A DNA stretch of 64,000 bases from DASUPK01 sp963815665 (GTDB lineage: Bacteria; Actinomycetota; Thermoleophilia; Solirubrobacterales; 70-9): NCBI GenBank assembly GCA_963815665.1, contig CAWFHN010000023.1:124001-188000 (forward strand), given 5' to 3'. The notes beneath the pieces are model-generated. The model searched no databases and had not been told where the DNA came from. It was given only the letters and a program-made list of their open reading frames with translations. Made by a program: the position numbers and the translations under genes. Shown here in pieces: positions 1 to 8,699 of this stretch (its first letter is position 1; each line of letters opens with the position of its first letter).

Positions 1-1535
1 AGGACCTTGCCCTGCGGCTCGGTCGAGTCCTGCTGGACCTCCGTACCCGAGAGACCGGCGTTCGAGAGGGTCGCCAGCGCCGCCTGGTCATTCAACCCGA
101 TCACGCTCGGCACCTCCACCGTGTTGGCCCCGCGCGAGACCAGCAGGTTCACCGCCTGCGCGGTGGAGAGCTGGGTGCCCGCCGGCGGCGACGTCCCGAT
201 CACCAGGCCCCTGGGGACGGACTTCGAGAACTGCTCCATCACGTTCACCTTGAACCCCACGTTTTCCAGGCGCTTTGTCGCGTCAGCCTGATTCAGGTTG
301 GCGACCGTCGGCACCGCCACGATCGCCGGGCCGGAGCTGACGCTGAGGGTGACGGTGGAGCCCTCCTCGGCCTTGCCGCCTCCTCGATCCGTCGGGATCG
401 GATCCTGCTCGACGACCTGGTCCCTCGGCGCGCCGCTGGGCACTGCCTTGATGGCGACCTTGAAGCCCTTGGAGTCGAGGATCTGGCTCGCCTGGCCCGA
501 GTTCTGCCCGATCACGTCGGGAATCCCGACGTGTGAGGGGCGAGTCAGCGCGTAGGCCACGAGCGCCGCCACACCGCACGCGAGCGCGGCGATGACGATC
601 CAGCGCCAGCGCCGCCTGCGGCGCTGCTCGTCCTCCCAGTCCTCGTATTCCTCGTCCTCGTCGCCGGGGATGTCCGTCTCGCCCTCCGGGGAGACCGCCG
701 CGAAGGCGGCCGTGTCCTCCGGCCGGGGCCTGTCGGGGGCCTTCTCCGCGGCGTCGAGGGCGCGTAGGAAGGCGTCCGCGTCCTTGAAGCGCGCGTCGGG
801 GTCCTTGGCCAGCGCTCGCATCACGACCGCGTCGAGGGCCGGCGGGATGTCCGGGTTGATCGCGCTGGGCCGCCGCGGCGCCTCGGAGACCTGCTTGAGG
901 GCGACGGCGACAGCGCTGTCGCCCTCGAACGGGACCCGGCCCGTGAGCGCCTCGTACAGGATCACCCCGATCGAGTAGATGTCCGAGCGCGGCGTCGTCG
1001 GCTTGCCCTGCGCCTGCTCGGGAGAGAGGTACTGCGCCGTCCCCATCACGGAGCCGGTGGCCGTGATGTCGGAGTTCTCGCCACCACGTGCGATCCCGAA
1101 GTCGGCGACCCGGGCCCGGCCCTCGTCGTCGATCAGGACGTTCTGCGGCTTCAGGTCGCGGTGGATGATCCCCTTGCGATGGGCGAAGCGGGCGGCGTTG
1201 AGGATCTGCCGCGTGAAGTCCATCGCGTCCTTGCTGCCCATCCCGCCCTTGACCAGGTCCTTGAGCGAGGGGCCGTCGACGTACTCCATGGCGATGAAGT
1301 AGGTGTCCCGGAAGACTCCCCGGTCGAAGATCCCGACCACGTTCGGGTGCTGCAGCCCCGCAGCCGACTGCGCCTCGCGCTGGAAGCGCTGGACGAACTC
1401 CTTGTCCTGGGCGAAGCGGTCGTGGAGGATCTTGATCGCCACGTTGCGGTCGAGCTCGGTGTCCTCCGCGAGCCAGACGTCCGCCATTCCTCCCGAGCCG
1501 ATCTTGCGATCGAGCCGGTAGCGCTCATCGACCAT
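1..1535 (-). CDS. pknB: Serine/threonine protein kinase PknB with PASTA repeats (3' end outside window)
   Basis: Membrane-bound Hanks-type kinase that senses peptidoglycan fragments and phosphorylates division and wall-synthesis proteins. My translation from the ATG at 1535 shows the glycine loop GSGGMADV (residues 14-20), catalytic Lys35 in VAIK, HRDLKPQN with Asp126, and DFG at 145-147. An acidic linker, an Arg-rich stretch and one membrane segment follow, then at least three PASTA units (starts such as VPTVANLNQADA and VPSVIGLNDQAA). The frame runs off the left edge, so the final PASTA repeats are missing. It follows pbpA by 16 bases in the classic actinobacterial pknB-pbpA-rodA-pstP-fha cluster. 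The family and domain order are clear. Confidence 0.95.
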   Translation of the reverse strand, partial: MVDERYRLDRKIGSGGMADVWLAEDTELDRNVAIKILHDRFAQDKEFVQRFQREAQSAAGLQHPNVVGIFDRGVFRDTYFIAMEYVDGPSLKDLVKGGMGSKDAMDFTRQILNAARFAHRKGIIHRDLKPQNVLIDDEGRARVADFGIARGGENSDITATGSVMGTAQYLSPEQAQGKPTTPRSDIYSIGVILYEALTGRVPFEGDSAVAVALKQVSEAPRRPSAINPDIPPALDAVVMRALAKDPDARFKDADAFLRALDAAEKAPDRPRPEDTAAFAAVSPEGETDIPGDEDEEYEDWEDEQRRRRRWRWIVIAALACGVAALVAYALTRPSHVGIPDVIGQNSGQASQILDSKGFKVAIKAVPSGAPRDQVVEQDPIPTDRGGGKAEEGSTVTLSVSSGPAIVAVPTVANLNQADATKRLENVGFKVNVMEQFSKSVPRGLVIGTSPPAGTQLSTAQAVNLLVSRGANTVEVPSVIGLNDQAALATLSNAGLSGTEVQQDSTEPQGKV

Positions 1536-1551
1536 GGTGCCGCTGCGCGGA

Positions 1552-2991
1552 TTAGCCACCGGAGCTCCCGTTCACGAGGGCCTCGGCGACCGACTTGAAG
1601 ATCGGGCCGCAGGTCGGTCCGCCGAAGCCGCTGGTGTGCTCCACGACGCAGGCGATCGCGATCTGCGGGTCGTTGGCAGGGGCGAAGCCGATGAACCAGG
1701 CGTCGTTCACCCCGGGCGAGATCTCCGCCGTGCCGGTCTTGCCGGCGACGTCGATGCCCGAGACGGCGGCGGCGGTCCCCGTTCCCTCGTTGACCACGCT
1801 CTGCATCATCGTGTTGAGCTTGGAGGCGGTGTCCTCGCTCATCACGCTGCTCTGGTGGGCCGGATCGAGCTTGGTCTCCCGCCCGTCGGGATCGATCACC
1901 TTCGACCAGAGGCGGGGCTCCATCAACTCGCCCTTGTTGGCGACGGTCGCCGCGACCTCGGCCATCTGCAGCGGCGTCACCCTGAGGCGCTCCTGGCCGA
2001 TCGCGACCCGCCCGATGTCGATCGCGTCGGCCGGGGTCAGGAGCTTGGTCCCGTCATAGACGCCGCTGGCGACGCGCTGGAACGCCGGGTAGTCGAGGCG
2101 CGGCTTGGCGTTGAAGCCGTAGCGATCCATGTACTTGAACATCGTGTCCGCGCCGATCTTCTCCCCCGCCTGGGCCCACCAGGTGTTGACGGAGTTGGTC
2201 AGCGCGGTCGTCATGTCGATGGTGCCGAACTGCTCTCCCCCGGAGTTCGCCAGCGGCACACCCTCGATCGGGATCGGCGAACGCCCGCTGAAGGTCGAAC
2301 TCGGGGTGAGGTCCCCACTGTCGAGGGCCGCAGTGGCGGTCACGACCTTCATCGTCGATCCCGGCGGATAGCCGGCCTGCGTCGCCCGATTGAATAGTGG
2401 CGCCGAGTCCTCCGTGTTGAGCCGCTTGAAGGTCCCGTTGTTCTCCACCTGGTTGGGGTCGTACTCCGGGATGCTCACCATCGCCTTGACCTCGCCCGTG
2501 GAGGGCACGATCGCCACGACCGATCCCCGCTGGCCGGCGAGGCCGTCGACGGCGGCGCGCTGGGCAGCCAGGTTGAGCGAGGACTGCACGTTGTCGCCGA
2601 CCTGCGTGTGGCCCTGGAGCTCGTCCAGCACGGAGAGGAACTCCGTCTTGTTGCCGACCAGCTCGTCGTTGTGAGAGAGCTCGAAGCCGACCCTGCCGCG
2701 GTCGACGAAGCTGTAGCCGATCGGATTGCCGAACAGCGAACCCAGCGGATAGTGGCGGACGTAGATCTTGTCGTTTCCCTTGCCCTGCGGCCTCGATCGC
2801 GCGATGACCGTGCCGTCGTCGGCGAGGATCTCACCCCGCTGGATCCTCTGCTCCTCGAGCAGCGGCCGGCGGTTGGCGACGTTCGCCTTCAGCGAGCTCG
2901 AGTCGAAGACGGACCAGTACGACGTGAAGCCGAAGAGCAGCGCGTAGAGGACCAGGATGACGCCGAAGAGCTTGACGATCTGCCGGTTCAC
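1552..2991 (-). CDS. pbpA: Penicillin-binding protein 2 / PbpA, transpeptidase
   Basis: Cross-links peptidoglycan outside the membrane as partner of the upstream SEDS protein. It has 479 residues with an N-terminal membrane anchor (about 5-27), a dimerisation region and a transpeptidase domain. All three penicillin-binding motifs are present: STMK at 212-215 (nucleophile Ser212), SVN at 267-269 and KTG at 418-420. The GTG start at 2991 overlaps the rodA stop by four bases (GTGA), which supports both translational coupling and this start. Length and gene context match actinobacterial PbpA, a class B enzyme without a glycosyltransferase domain. Confidence 0.95.
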   Translation of the reverse strand: MNRQIVKLFGVILVLYALLFGFTSYWSVFDSSSLKANVANRRPLLEEQRIQRGEILADDGTVIARSRPQGKGNDKIYVRHYPLGSLFGNPIGYSFVDRGRVGFELSHNDELVGNKTEFLSVLDELQGHTQVGDNVQSSLNLAAQRAAVDGLAGQRGSVVAIVPSTGEVKAMVSIPEYDPNQVENNGTFKRLNTEDSAPLFNRATQAGYPPGSTMKVVTATAALDSGDLTPSSTFSGRSPIPIEGVPLANSGGEQFGTIDMTTALTNSVNTWWAQAGEKIGADTMFKYMDRYGFNAKPRLDYPAFQRVASGVYDGTKLLTPADAIDIGRVAIGQERLRVTPLQMAEVAATVANKGELMEPRLWSKVIDPDGRETKLDPAHQSSVMSEDTASKLNTMMQSVVNEGTGTAAAVSGIDVAGKTGTAEISPGVNDAWFIGFAPANDPQIAIACVVEHTSGFGGPTCGPIFKSVAEALVNGSSGG

Positions 2992-4319
2992 TGCGCAGCC
3001 TCCGCCTGGTTCTCGAGCCGGACGCGCCGCCGGGACTTGTCGGAGACCATCAGCAGCAGCGCGAGCAGGATGAAGTTGGCGACGATCGAGCTCCCCCCGT
3101 AGCTGATGAACGGAAGGGTGACGCCCGTCAGCGGGATCACCCGGGTGACGCCGCCGATGATCACGAAGGCCTGCAGGGCGAGGATCGTCGTCAGGCCCGT
3201 GGCGAGGAGCTTCGAGAACCCATCCTCGGCGAGGATCGCCGTCTTGAATCCGCGCTCCGCGATCAGAGCGTAGATGAGCACGACCGCGGCGCCGCCGAAG
3301 AGACCAAGCTCATCGACGATCACGGCGTAGATGAAGTCGGTGTGCGGCGCCGGCAGGATCGCGCACCGATCCGGAAAGCCGCCGTGGCAGGCCGGGAGCT
3401 GCACGAGCGAATCTCCGAGCCCTCTCCCGAACAGCCCCCCGTCGGCCTGGGCGAAGATCGACTGGGAGACCTGGTAACCGCTGCCCCCCGCGTCGTGGAA
3501 CGGGTCCAGCCAGATGTCGAAGCGCTGCTGGATGTGCGCCGATGTGTGGGCGAAGAACCAGGCGCCGGCAACGAACATCAGCAGTCCGATGATCACGAAC
3601 GAGATCCGCGATGTCGCCACGTAGATCAGCGCCAGAAAGGCGCCGAAGAACATCACTGAGCTGCCCAGGTCGCGGATGAAGACCAGCAGCACCATCGCCG
3701 CGCCCCAGACGACCAGCAGCGGCCCCAGGTGCTTGAGCGGCGGCAGCACCAGGCCCAGGAACTTCCTCGTTCCGATCACGAGCACCTCGCGGCGCTCGTT
3801 CAGGTAGCTGGCGAGGAAGACGACGATGCAGATCTTCGCCAGCTCGGTGGGCTGGAAGGTGATCGGGCCCAGGTCGATCGCGAGGAATGCATCGTTCGTC
3901 GGGTGACCGAGGAACCGCGGCATGATCAGCAGCACGATCCCGGCGAGGGCGATCAGGTAGCGGTACCGCTCGAGGGCCGAGTAGTCGCGCAGGAAGATGA
4001 TCGTGGCCGAGAAGAGGACGAGGCCGAGCACGAACCAGTTGGCCTGGTCGCGAGCCAGGCCCTCGTTGAGCCGGTAAAGCATCACCAGGCCGAACGCGGC
4101 GAGCAACGCCACCAGCGGGAAGAGGAAGGGATCGGCGTCGGGCAGGCGGATCCGGATGACGATGTGCGTGGCGACGCAGACGGCGAGGAAGTACGCGCCG
4201 TAGAAGACGCTCAGGTTGCCGAGCTGAGCCGAGTTCGTGATCAGCACGGCCGTGAACCCCGCCGTGACCAGGAGCGCGACCGGGATCAGTGCAAAGAGCT
4301 CGCGGGTGCGGGCGCTCAA
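2988..4319 (-). CDS. rodA: RodA/FtsW-family SEDS peptidoglycan glycosyltransferase
   Basis: Polytopic membrane glycosyltransferase that polymerises lipid II into glycan strands with PbpA. The frame is open upstream to 4688, but that part is Arg/Pro-rich and lies antisense-shifted within pstP. The real start is the TTG at 4319, which overlaps the pstP stop (TTGA) and gives 443 residues. About ten membrane segments are visible, with SEDS hallmarks QPTELAKI, the Asp of FIRDLGSS, GGLFGRGLGDS, HTDFIYAVIVDELG and a C-terminal PFISYGGSS. It could be called FtsW; the operon position next to pbpA favours RodA. Confidence 0.92.
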   Translation of the reverse strand: MSARTRELFALIPVALLVTAGFTAVLITNSAQLGNLSVFYGAYFLAVCVATHIVIRIRLPDADPFLFPLVALLAAFGLVMLYRLNEGLARDQANWFVLGLVLFSATIIFLRDYSALERYRYLIALAGIVLLIMPRFLGHPTNDAFLAIDLGPITFQPTELAKICIVVFLASYLNERREVLVIGTRKFLGLVLPPLKHLGPLLVVWGAAMVLLVFIRDLGSSVMFFGAFLALIYVATSRISFVIIGLLMFVAGAWFFAHTSAHIQQRFDIWLDPFHDAGGSGYQVSQSIFAQADGGLFGRGLGDSLVQLPACHGGFPDRCAILPAPHTDFIYAVIVDELGLFGGAAVVLIYALIAERGFKTAILAEDGFSKLLATGLTTILALQAFVIIGGVTRVIPLTGVTLPFISYGGSSIVANFILLALLLMVSDKSRRRVRLENQAEAAQ

Positions 4320-5557
4320 GTCTTCTTTGCCTGCTGGCCCTTGGAGTTGGCCCCAGACTTCTTCTTCTTGGCCGGCGGCGGGGCGGGCGGCGGCGGGAGC
4401 CCCTCCGTCGGCCTCAGCTTGATGTCGTCGACGAGGTCCGACGCGTCTCCCTTGCCGCGCAGCGTGTGCCCGGTAACCGCCTTCTGGCGCTCCTGGGAGA
4501 GGGTGCCCTCCTGCACCGGGATCGAGGACTGCTTGGAGTAGAGGCTGATCCCGAGCGGCAGCTGGTAGGGCAGTCCCCGGTACAGCGCAACGTCGCCCTG
4601 GTCGTCGGTGCCGAGGAAATAGACCGAGCGGGCAACCAGGAACCCGCCGCCGAACACAACCACCACGGCGAGGGCGGCCACCACCCATCCGAGCACGCGC
4701 CTGCGCCTCGGCGGCGCCGGCATGGGGCCCCGGCCGCGGAGACGATCGCCGGCGGCCCGCATCCGCTCGCCGGTCATTCCCGCCTGCTCGGCGGTGCGGG
4801 AGATCAGCGTGGCGCTCTCCTCCCCCTCCTTCGCCTCGGCGTCCGCGAGACGGAAGGCGACGGCGGTGATGTTGTCTCGCCCGCCGGCTCGGTTCGCTGC
4901 CTCCACCAGCCCGTTGACGGCGCTTCGAAGGCTTCTCGACTCGACCAGGATCCGATGGATCTCGTCGTCGGAGACCATCGTGGTGAGGCCGTCGCTGCAG
5001 AGCAGGAAGACGTCGCCGTCGCGAGCCGGGAAGGTCATGGTGTCGACGTTCACGCTTGGCTCGGGCCCGAGGGCCCGCGTGATGATCGAGCGCTGCGGGT
5101 GCTCCTCCGCCTGCTCCTCCGTGAGCCGGCCCTGGCGTCGAAGCTCCTCCACCAGCGAGTGGTCCTTGGTCAGCCGCTTGAGCTTCCCGTCGCGCAGCAC
5201 GTAGGCGCGGCTGTCGCCGACGTGCCCCAGGGAGACCTCGTCGTTGCGGACCATCGCCGCGGTCAGGGTCGTGCCCATGCCCGCTCGCGAAGAGTCCTCC
5301 TGGGCGAGCTGATGGATCTCGCGGTTCGCCGTCTGGGCGATCTCCTCGAGCTGCCCCTCGGCCGGCTCCTCGCGACTGAGGCGCTGGCGGCGCTCGAAGG
5401 CGCTGGCGGCGATCCGCGAGGCGACCTCGCCGGCCTGGGCCCCGCCCATCCCGTCTGCGACCGCGAACAGCGGCGCGCGGGCGAAGTACGAGTCCTCGTT
5501 GGCCTGCCGCTGGCGGCCGGTGTCTGTCTTGTGAGCTTCCTCGGCGACGGTGAGCAT
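4316..5557 (-). CDS. pstP: PP2C-family protein phosphatase PstP
   Basis: Metal-dependent Ser/Thr phosphatase that reverses PknB phosphorylation. It has 413 residues: an N-terminal catalytic domain (about 1-240), a single membrane segment near 300, and a C-terminal extracytoplasmic part ending in a Pro/Lys-rich tail. Metal-binding motifs are visible: NEDSYF (Asp22), VADGMGG (Asp35-Gly36), LCSDGLT and GGRDNIT. Its ATG shares one base with the fhaB stop, and its stop overlaps the rodA TTG, so the genes are co-translated. Having kinase and phosphatase in one operon is standard for actinobacteria. Confidence 0.94.
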   Translation of the reverse strand: MLTVAEEAHKTDTGRQRQANEDSYFARAPLFAVADGMGGAQAGEVASRIAASAFERRQRLSREEPAEGQLEEIAQTANREIHQLAQEDSSRAGMGTTLTAAMVRNDEVSLGHVGDSRAYVLRDGKLKRLTKDHSLVEELRRQGRLTEEQAEEHPQRSIITRALGPEPSVNVDTMTFPARDGDVFLLCSDGLTTMVSDDEIHRILVESRSLRSAVNGLVEAANRAGGRDNITAVAFRLADAEAKEGEESATLISRTAEQAGMTGERMRAAGDRLRGRGPMPAPPRRRRVLGWVVAALAVVVVFGGGFLVARSVYFLGTDDQGDVALYRGLPYQLPLGISLYSKQSSIPVQEGTLSQERQKAVTGHTLRGKGDASDLVDDIKLRPTEGLPPPPAPPPAKKKKSGANSKGQQAKKT

Positions 5558-6021
5558 CAGGAGACCTCGAAGCGAAGCTCAGTGTCCCCGATTCGGATCA
5601 CGTCGCCGGAGCTGAGCTCGGCCTCGCCGTGCAGCTCGCGCGAGTTGAGCAGGGTGCCATTGGTCGAATTGAGGTCCTCGACGACGTATACCCCCGAGCG
5701 GTTGAAGACGCGGGCGTGGAAACCGGAGGCGTAGCGGTCATCAAGCCTGATGTCGGCATCGGCGGAGCGACCGAGGGAGACACCCCCGAAGAGGTCGAAG
5801 TGATCGCCCCTGGTCAGGCCACCGCCCTCCTGGACGACGAGGAAGGCGTCCGTGGCCTCCTGCCCGCCGCCGAGCACCTCGTGGTAGCCGGTCTCATAGC
5901 CGGGGGAGGCCGAACCCCTGAGGTCGCGCAGCGCCATCCGGGTGACCCACAGCAGGAACAGGTACAGCACGGCCAGAAAGCCGAACTTGAGCGCTACCGC
6001 TAGCGGCTCGAGATCGTTCAC
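5557..6021 (-). CDS. fhaB: FHA-domain protein FhaB/FipA, membrane-anchored
   Basis: Phosphothreonine-binding adaptor that links PknB signalling to the division and wall machinery. It has 154 residues: an N-terminal membrane segment (about residues 11-31), a short linker and one FHA domain (about 75-154). The FHA core shows LGRSADADIRL, the conserved SGFHARV loop and LNSTNGT. The ATG at 6021 overlaps the fhaA stop by four bases. Size, membrane anchor and operon position match FhaB rather than FhaA. Confidence 0.9.
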   Translation of the reverse strand: MNDLEPLAVALKFGFLAVLYLFLLWVTRMALRDLRGSASPGYETGYHEVLGGGQEATDAFLVVQEGGGLTRGDHFDLFGGVSLGRSADADIRLDDRYASGFHARVFNRSGVYVVEDLNSTNGTLLNSRELHGEAELSSGDVIRIGDTELRFEVS

Positions 6022-6785
6022 TGCTCGATGTCGAAGGCGAAGACCTTGGTTCCGAGGGTGATCTCATCGCCCGGCGACAGGCGGGCGTTGGCGACACGGC
6101 GGCCGTTGACCTTGATCCCGTTGGTCGAGTTCAGGTCGACGATCTGCCAATCCCCCACGTTCGAGCGGCGAAGCTCCGCGTGGCGCCGGGAGATGTTGGG
6201 GTCGTCGATGATGCAGTCGCAGTCCTTGGAGCGCCCCAGCGTGGCGGTCGGCCCGTCGAGGACGTAGCGGCGGTCATCCACGGAGACGATCGCGCGAGTC
6301 TCGGAGAAGGCGGCATCGGGGCGCCGCTTCGACTTCGCCTTCTGCGCCTGCGTCGCCGAGTAGACCATGGTGTGGCCGTGCTCTCCCTGCGTCGGCTCCG
6401 CGCCCTGGCGCTGCGGCGGCCGCACCAGTCGCGTCTGGATCCCGAACTCCCCGAGCCGCAGTCGCTCGTCCTGATCCAGGTTCACCACCGGCCGCGTGAG
6501 CAGGTCGTAGTCGTGGTGACGCGCGTGCTCGAGCAGGTGGCCGCTGAGCTCCTGGGCGAGCGACGACTCGTAGTCCTTGAAGCGCTCGTAGTCGTCCGGG
6601 CAGAGCCAGACCGTGTACTCGTTCGGCACGTAGACGCGCTGGACCGAGGCGGTCTTGTGAGCGTCCATCTCCTTGGCGAGCTTGCGCGCGATCTCAACCG
6701 GCTGCACGCCGGAGCTGAAGGCGCGGCTGAACACGCCCTCGACGAGGCCCTCGATGCGAGCTTCCAGGTTGCGCAGAACGCTGAT
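6018..6785 (-). CDS. fhaA: FhaA-type FHA protein (DUF3662 plus FHA domain), probable ATC start
   Basis: Adaptor of the PknB pathway that binds phosphorylated partners such as MviN/CwlM-type proteins. An N-terminal DUF3662 domain is followed by a C-terminal FHA domain (LGRSKDCDCII, ISRRHAEL, LNSTNGI). The first canonical start is the GTG at 6734, but the family N-terminus SVLRNLEARIEGLVEG lies in frame upstream of it. An in-frame TAG at 6797-6795 closes the frame. A strong Shine-Dalgarno AGGAG (6796-6792) sits six bases before an ATC at 6785. I therefore place the start at that ATC, giving 255 residues. The start is inferred; the family is certain. Confidence 0.85.
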   Translation of the reverse strand: MSVLRNLEARIEGLVEGVFSRAFSSGVQPVEIARKLAKEMDAHKTASVQRVYVPNEYTVWLCPDDYERFKDYESSLAQELSGHLLEHARHHDYDLLTRPVVNLDQDERLRLGEFGIQTRLVRPPQRQGAEPTQGEHGHTMVYSATQAQKAKSKRRPDAAFSETRAIVSVDDRRYVLDGPTATLGRSKDCDCIIDDPNISRRHAELRRSNVGDWQIVDLNSTNGIKVNGRRVANARLSPGDEITLGTKVFAFDIEQ

Positions 6786-6847
6786 TTCAGACTCCTAGGA
6801 TCGGTCGGGTTCCGGCTCCCGATGCGGAGCCGGGGCGAAATGCTAAG

Positions 6848-6937
6848 GGACAGCAAGGCCGCTCTACTTTGGAGCGTAGGCCGTAGGGCGAAGCGACTCA
6901 GGTGGGGCGGCCGCAGCTGTCCCGCCTGATGCCGAAG
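6848..6937 (-). repeat. Interspersed structured repeat, copy C
   Basis: Most divergent of three related ~95-base elements (others at 8601-8695 and 28593-28687). Read on the minus strand it shares CATCAGG, GCGGCCGCCCC, GAGTCGCTTCG, ACGCTCCAAAGT and GCGGCCTT in the same order as the other copies. It covers the last ~24 codons and the TAG stop of the adjoining kinase gene. The central GGGC/GCCC stem of the other copies is changed here. Confidence 0.6.
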
Positions 6938-8549
6938 GGGTCCAGGCATGCCTGGACAGGACAACCGCAAGGGCCGCCGCCAGCAGCGCCCCGAACAACA
7001 GCCCCGGCGGGCTCGTGCTCCCCGCCACGAGCTTCAGCGTCGTGATCAGCCCGGCTGCCCAGATCAGTGCCCCCATAGCGTCCAGCAGCGGCGTCCGGCC
7101 GCGCACCAGGACCGGCAGCACGAGGGCAGCCGCCGCGAAGATCCCTGCGCCTGCCAGGACCTGTCCGTCGATCAGCGGCGCGATGACATCGGAGATCGCA
7201 GTGCTCGCGGAGCCCTTCCAGTGCGCGGGCGGGTCCGCCACGGGGCCGAGCAGCAGGGTGCGGTGGGCCAGTTCCTCCCAAGCGGCGATCCAGAGATAGC
7301 CGACGGCGCCGAGCACGGCTCGTCCGGCGGCGCCACGCGTCAGGCCGGCGAGCGCCGGATACACAGGCCCCAGCCCGATCAGTCCGAGCAGGGGCGCGAC
7401 GCCGGGCAGCGCGATCGCGTCGGGGTCGATCATGGGCAGGAGCAGCGGTGCGCCGAGCACGGCGATCAGAGCCGCCACGCCCGGCTCGCCGGCGCCGATC
7501 AGGACCCAGAGCACGACGAGGCCGAGCTGAATCGCGTATGCGGGCCGCGGCCGGCCAATGGCGAGGACGCCGGGGATCAGGGCCATGAGCGCGATCGGGG
7601 CAGGCGCCCCGGTGGCGATCAAGGCCGCCAGGCCCAGTGCGGCCACCCCAGCCCCGGGAAGGAAGCGGGCCAGCCCCGGGAGCCGGCGTGGCTTCCAGTC
7701 CCCGTCGCTGTCGAAGGCGTCGATGCCCTCCACCGCTGGGAGCGGGTCGCCCTCCAGCTCGCTCGTGTGCGCCGCCAGGACGGCTTCCAGGTCCGAGGCA
7801 AGGGGGCGGAGATCGGCGTCGGGGTCCAGCGCGGCGTCGATCGCGTCCGTCATCGCCTCCGGCAGGTCCGGGCGGATCGCGGAGAGCGGAGGGATCGGTT
7901 CGCCGATCGCCCGGGCCGTCGCAGCGGGGCTCTCGCGGACCAGGGGATGCTCGCCGCAGAGGCACTCGTACAGCGTCAGCGCGAGCGAGTAGACGTCCGC
8001 CGACGGGCCCGGACGCAGCCCATCGGCCTGCTCGGGAGCCATGTAGGCCAGGGTTCCCACGACGGCGCCCGTGGCCGTCAGGGATCGCTCCCCCGCGATT
8101 CGCGCGATGCCGAAGTCGACGAGCTTCGCCTCGTCCCCGGTTCCCACCAGGATGTTCTCCGGCTTGATGTCACGATGGACGACGCCGGCGCGGTGCGCAT
8201 GCGTGAGGGCGGCCGCCGAGTCCGCGCCGACGTGGGCGACCAGGCGGTCGGTGAGCTCTCCACGCCGCCTGAGGGTGCGCAGGGTCTCGCCCTCGATCAG
8301 CTCGGAGACGAGGAATGCCCTCTCCCCGTCGGTGGCGAGTTCGTAGAGCGTCGCGATATTCCGGTGGGCAAGACGCGCCACGGCCTGCGCCTCGCGGGTC
8401 ACCCGGGGCGCGCCCTGCTCCCGGTCGATCACCTTGACCGCGACGGGCCTCTGCAGCCGTTCGTCCCAGGCGCGGTAGACGGTGCCGAAACCACCGCTAC
8501 CGATCCGTTCCTCTATCCGGAACCTGCCCAGGATTCGCTCACCGACCAT
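6864..8549 (-). CDS. Serine/threonine protein kinase with C-terminal polytopic membrane domain
   Basis: A second Hanks-type kinase. From the ATG at 8549 (561 residues) the kinase domain spans about 1-270, with IGSGGFGTVY, VAVK, HRDIKPEN, VDFGIAR and YMAPEQ. Instead of PASTA repeats, the C-terminal half is a run of roughly eight hydrophobic segments rich in Ala, Leu, Pro and Gly, so its sensing would be in or at the membrane. The frame stays open upstream to 9143, but that part is antisense to the next gene; an alternative ATG at 8600 adds 17 basic residues. The last codons fall in repeat copy C, and repeat copy A lies just upstream in opposite orientation. Confidence 0.88.
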   Translation of the reverse strand: MVGERILGRFRIEERIGSGGFGTVYRAWDERLQRPVAVKVIDREQGAPRVTREAQAVARLAHRNIATLYELATDGERAFLVSELIEGETLRTLRRRGELTDRLVAHVGADSAAALTHAHRAGVVHRDIKPENILVGTGDEAKLVDFGIARIAGERSLTATGAVVGTLAYMAPEQADGLRPGPSADVYSLALTLYECLCGEHPLVRESPAATARAIGEPIPPLSAIRPDLPEAMTDAIDAALDPDADLRPLASDLEAVLAAHTSELEGDPLPAVEGIDAFDSDGDWKPRRLPGLARFLPGAGVAALGLAALIATGAPAPIALMALIPGVLAIGRPRPAYAIQLGLVVLWVLIGAGEPGVAALIAVLGAPLLLPMIDPDAIALPGVAPLLGLIGLGPVYPALAGLTRGAAGRAVLGAVGYLWIAAWEELAHRTLLLGPVADPPAHWKGSASTAISDVIAPLIDGQVLAGAGIFAAAALVLPVLVRGRTPLLDAMGALIWAAGLITTLKLVAGSTSPPGLLFGALLAAALAVVLSRHAWTPSASGGTAAAAPPESLRPTAYAPK

Positions 8550-8600
8550 GGCCCGTCCTAGTTCGGTACCTGACTGCCTCTTCCTGCGCCTACGCAACAT

Positions 8601-8695
8601 GGCTTCGCCACAAAACGCGGCCAGCTGCGGCCGCCCAGCACAAGTCGCTACGGGCTTTCGCCCTTCGCTCCGACGTGGCGCGGCCTTGTGGCCGC
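8601..8695 (+). repeat. Interspersed structured repeat, copy A
   Basis: A ~95-base element matching 28593-28687 (reverse strand) over its full length at roughly 80% by eye. It contains three short stems: GCGGCC/GGCCGC around 8620, GGGC-TTTC-GCCC around 8653, and GCGGCC-TTGT-GGCCGC at 8680-8695. It lies in the divergent gap between the kinase and the CARDB-like gene and ends just before the ATG at 8700, so it forms that gene's leader. Confidence 0.7.
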
Positions 8696-8699
8696 TGCG

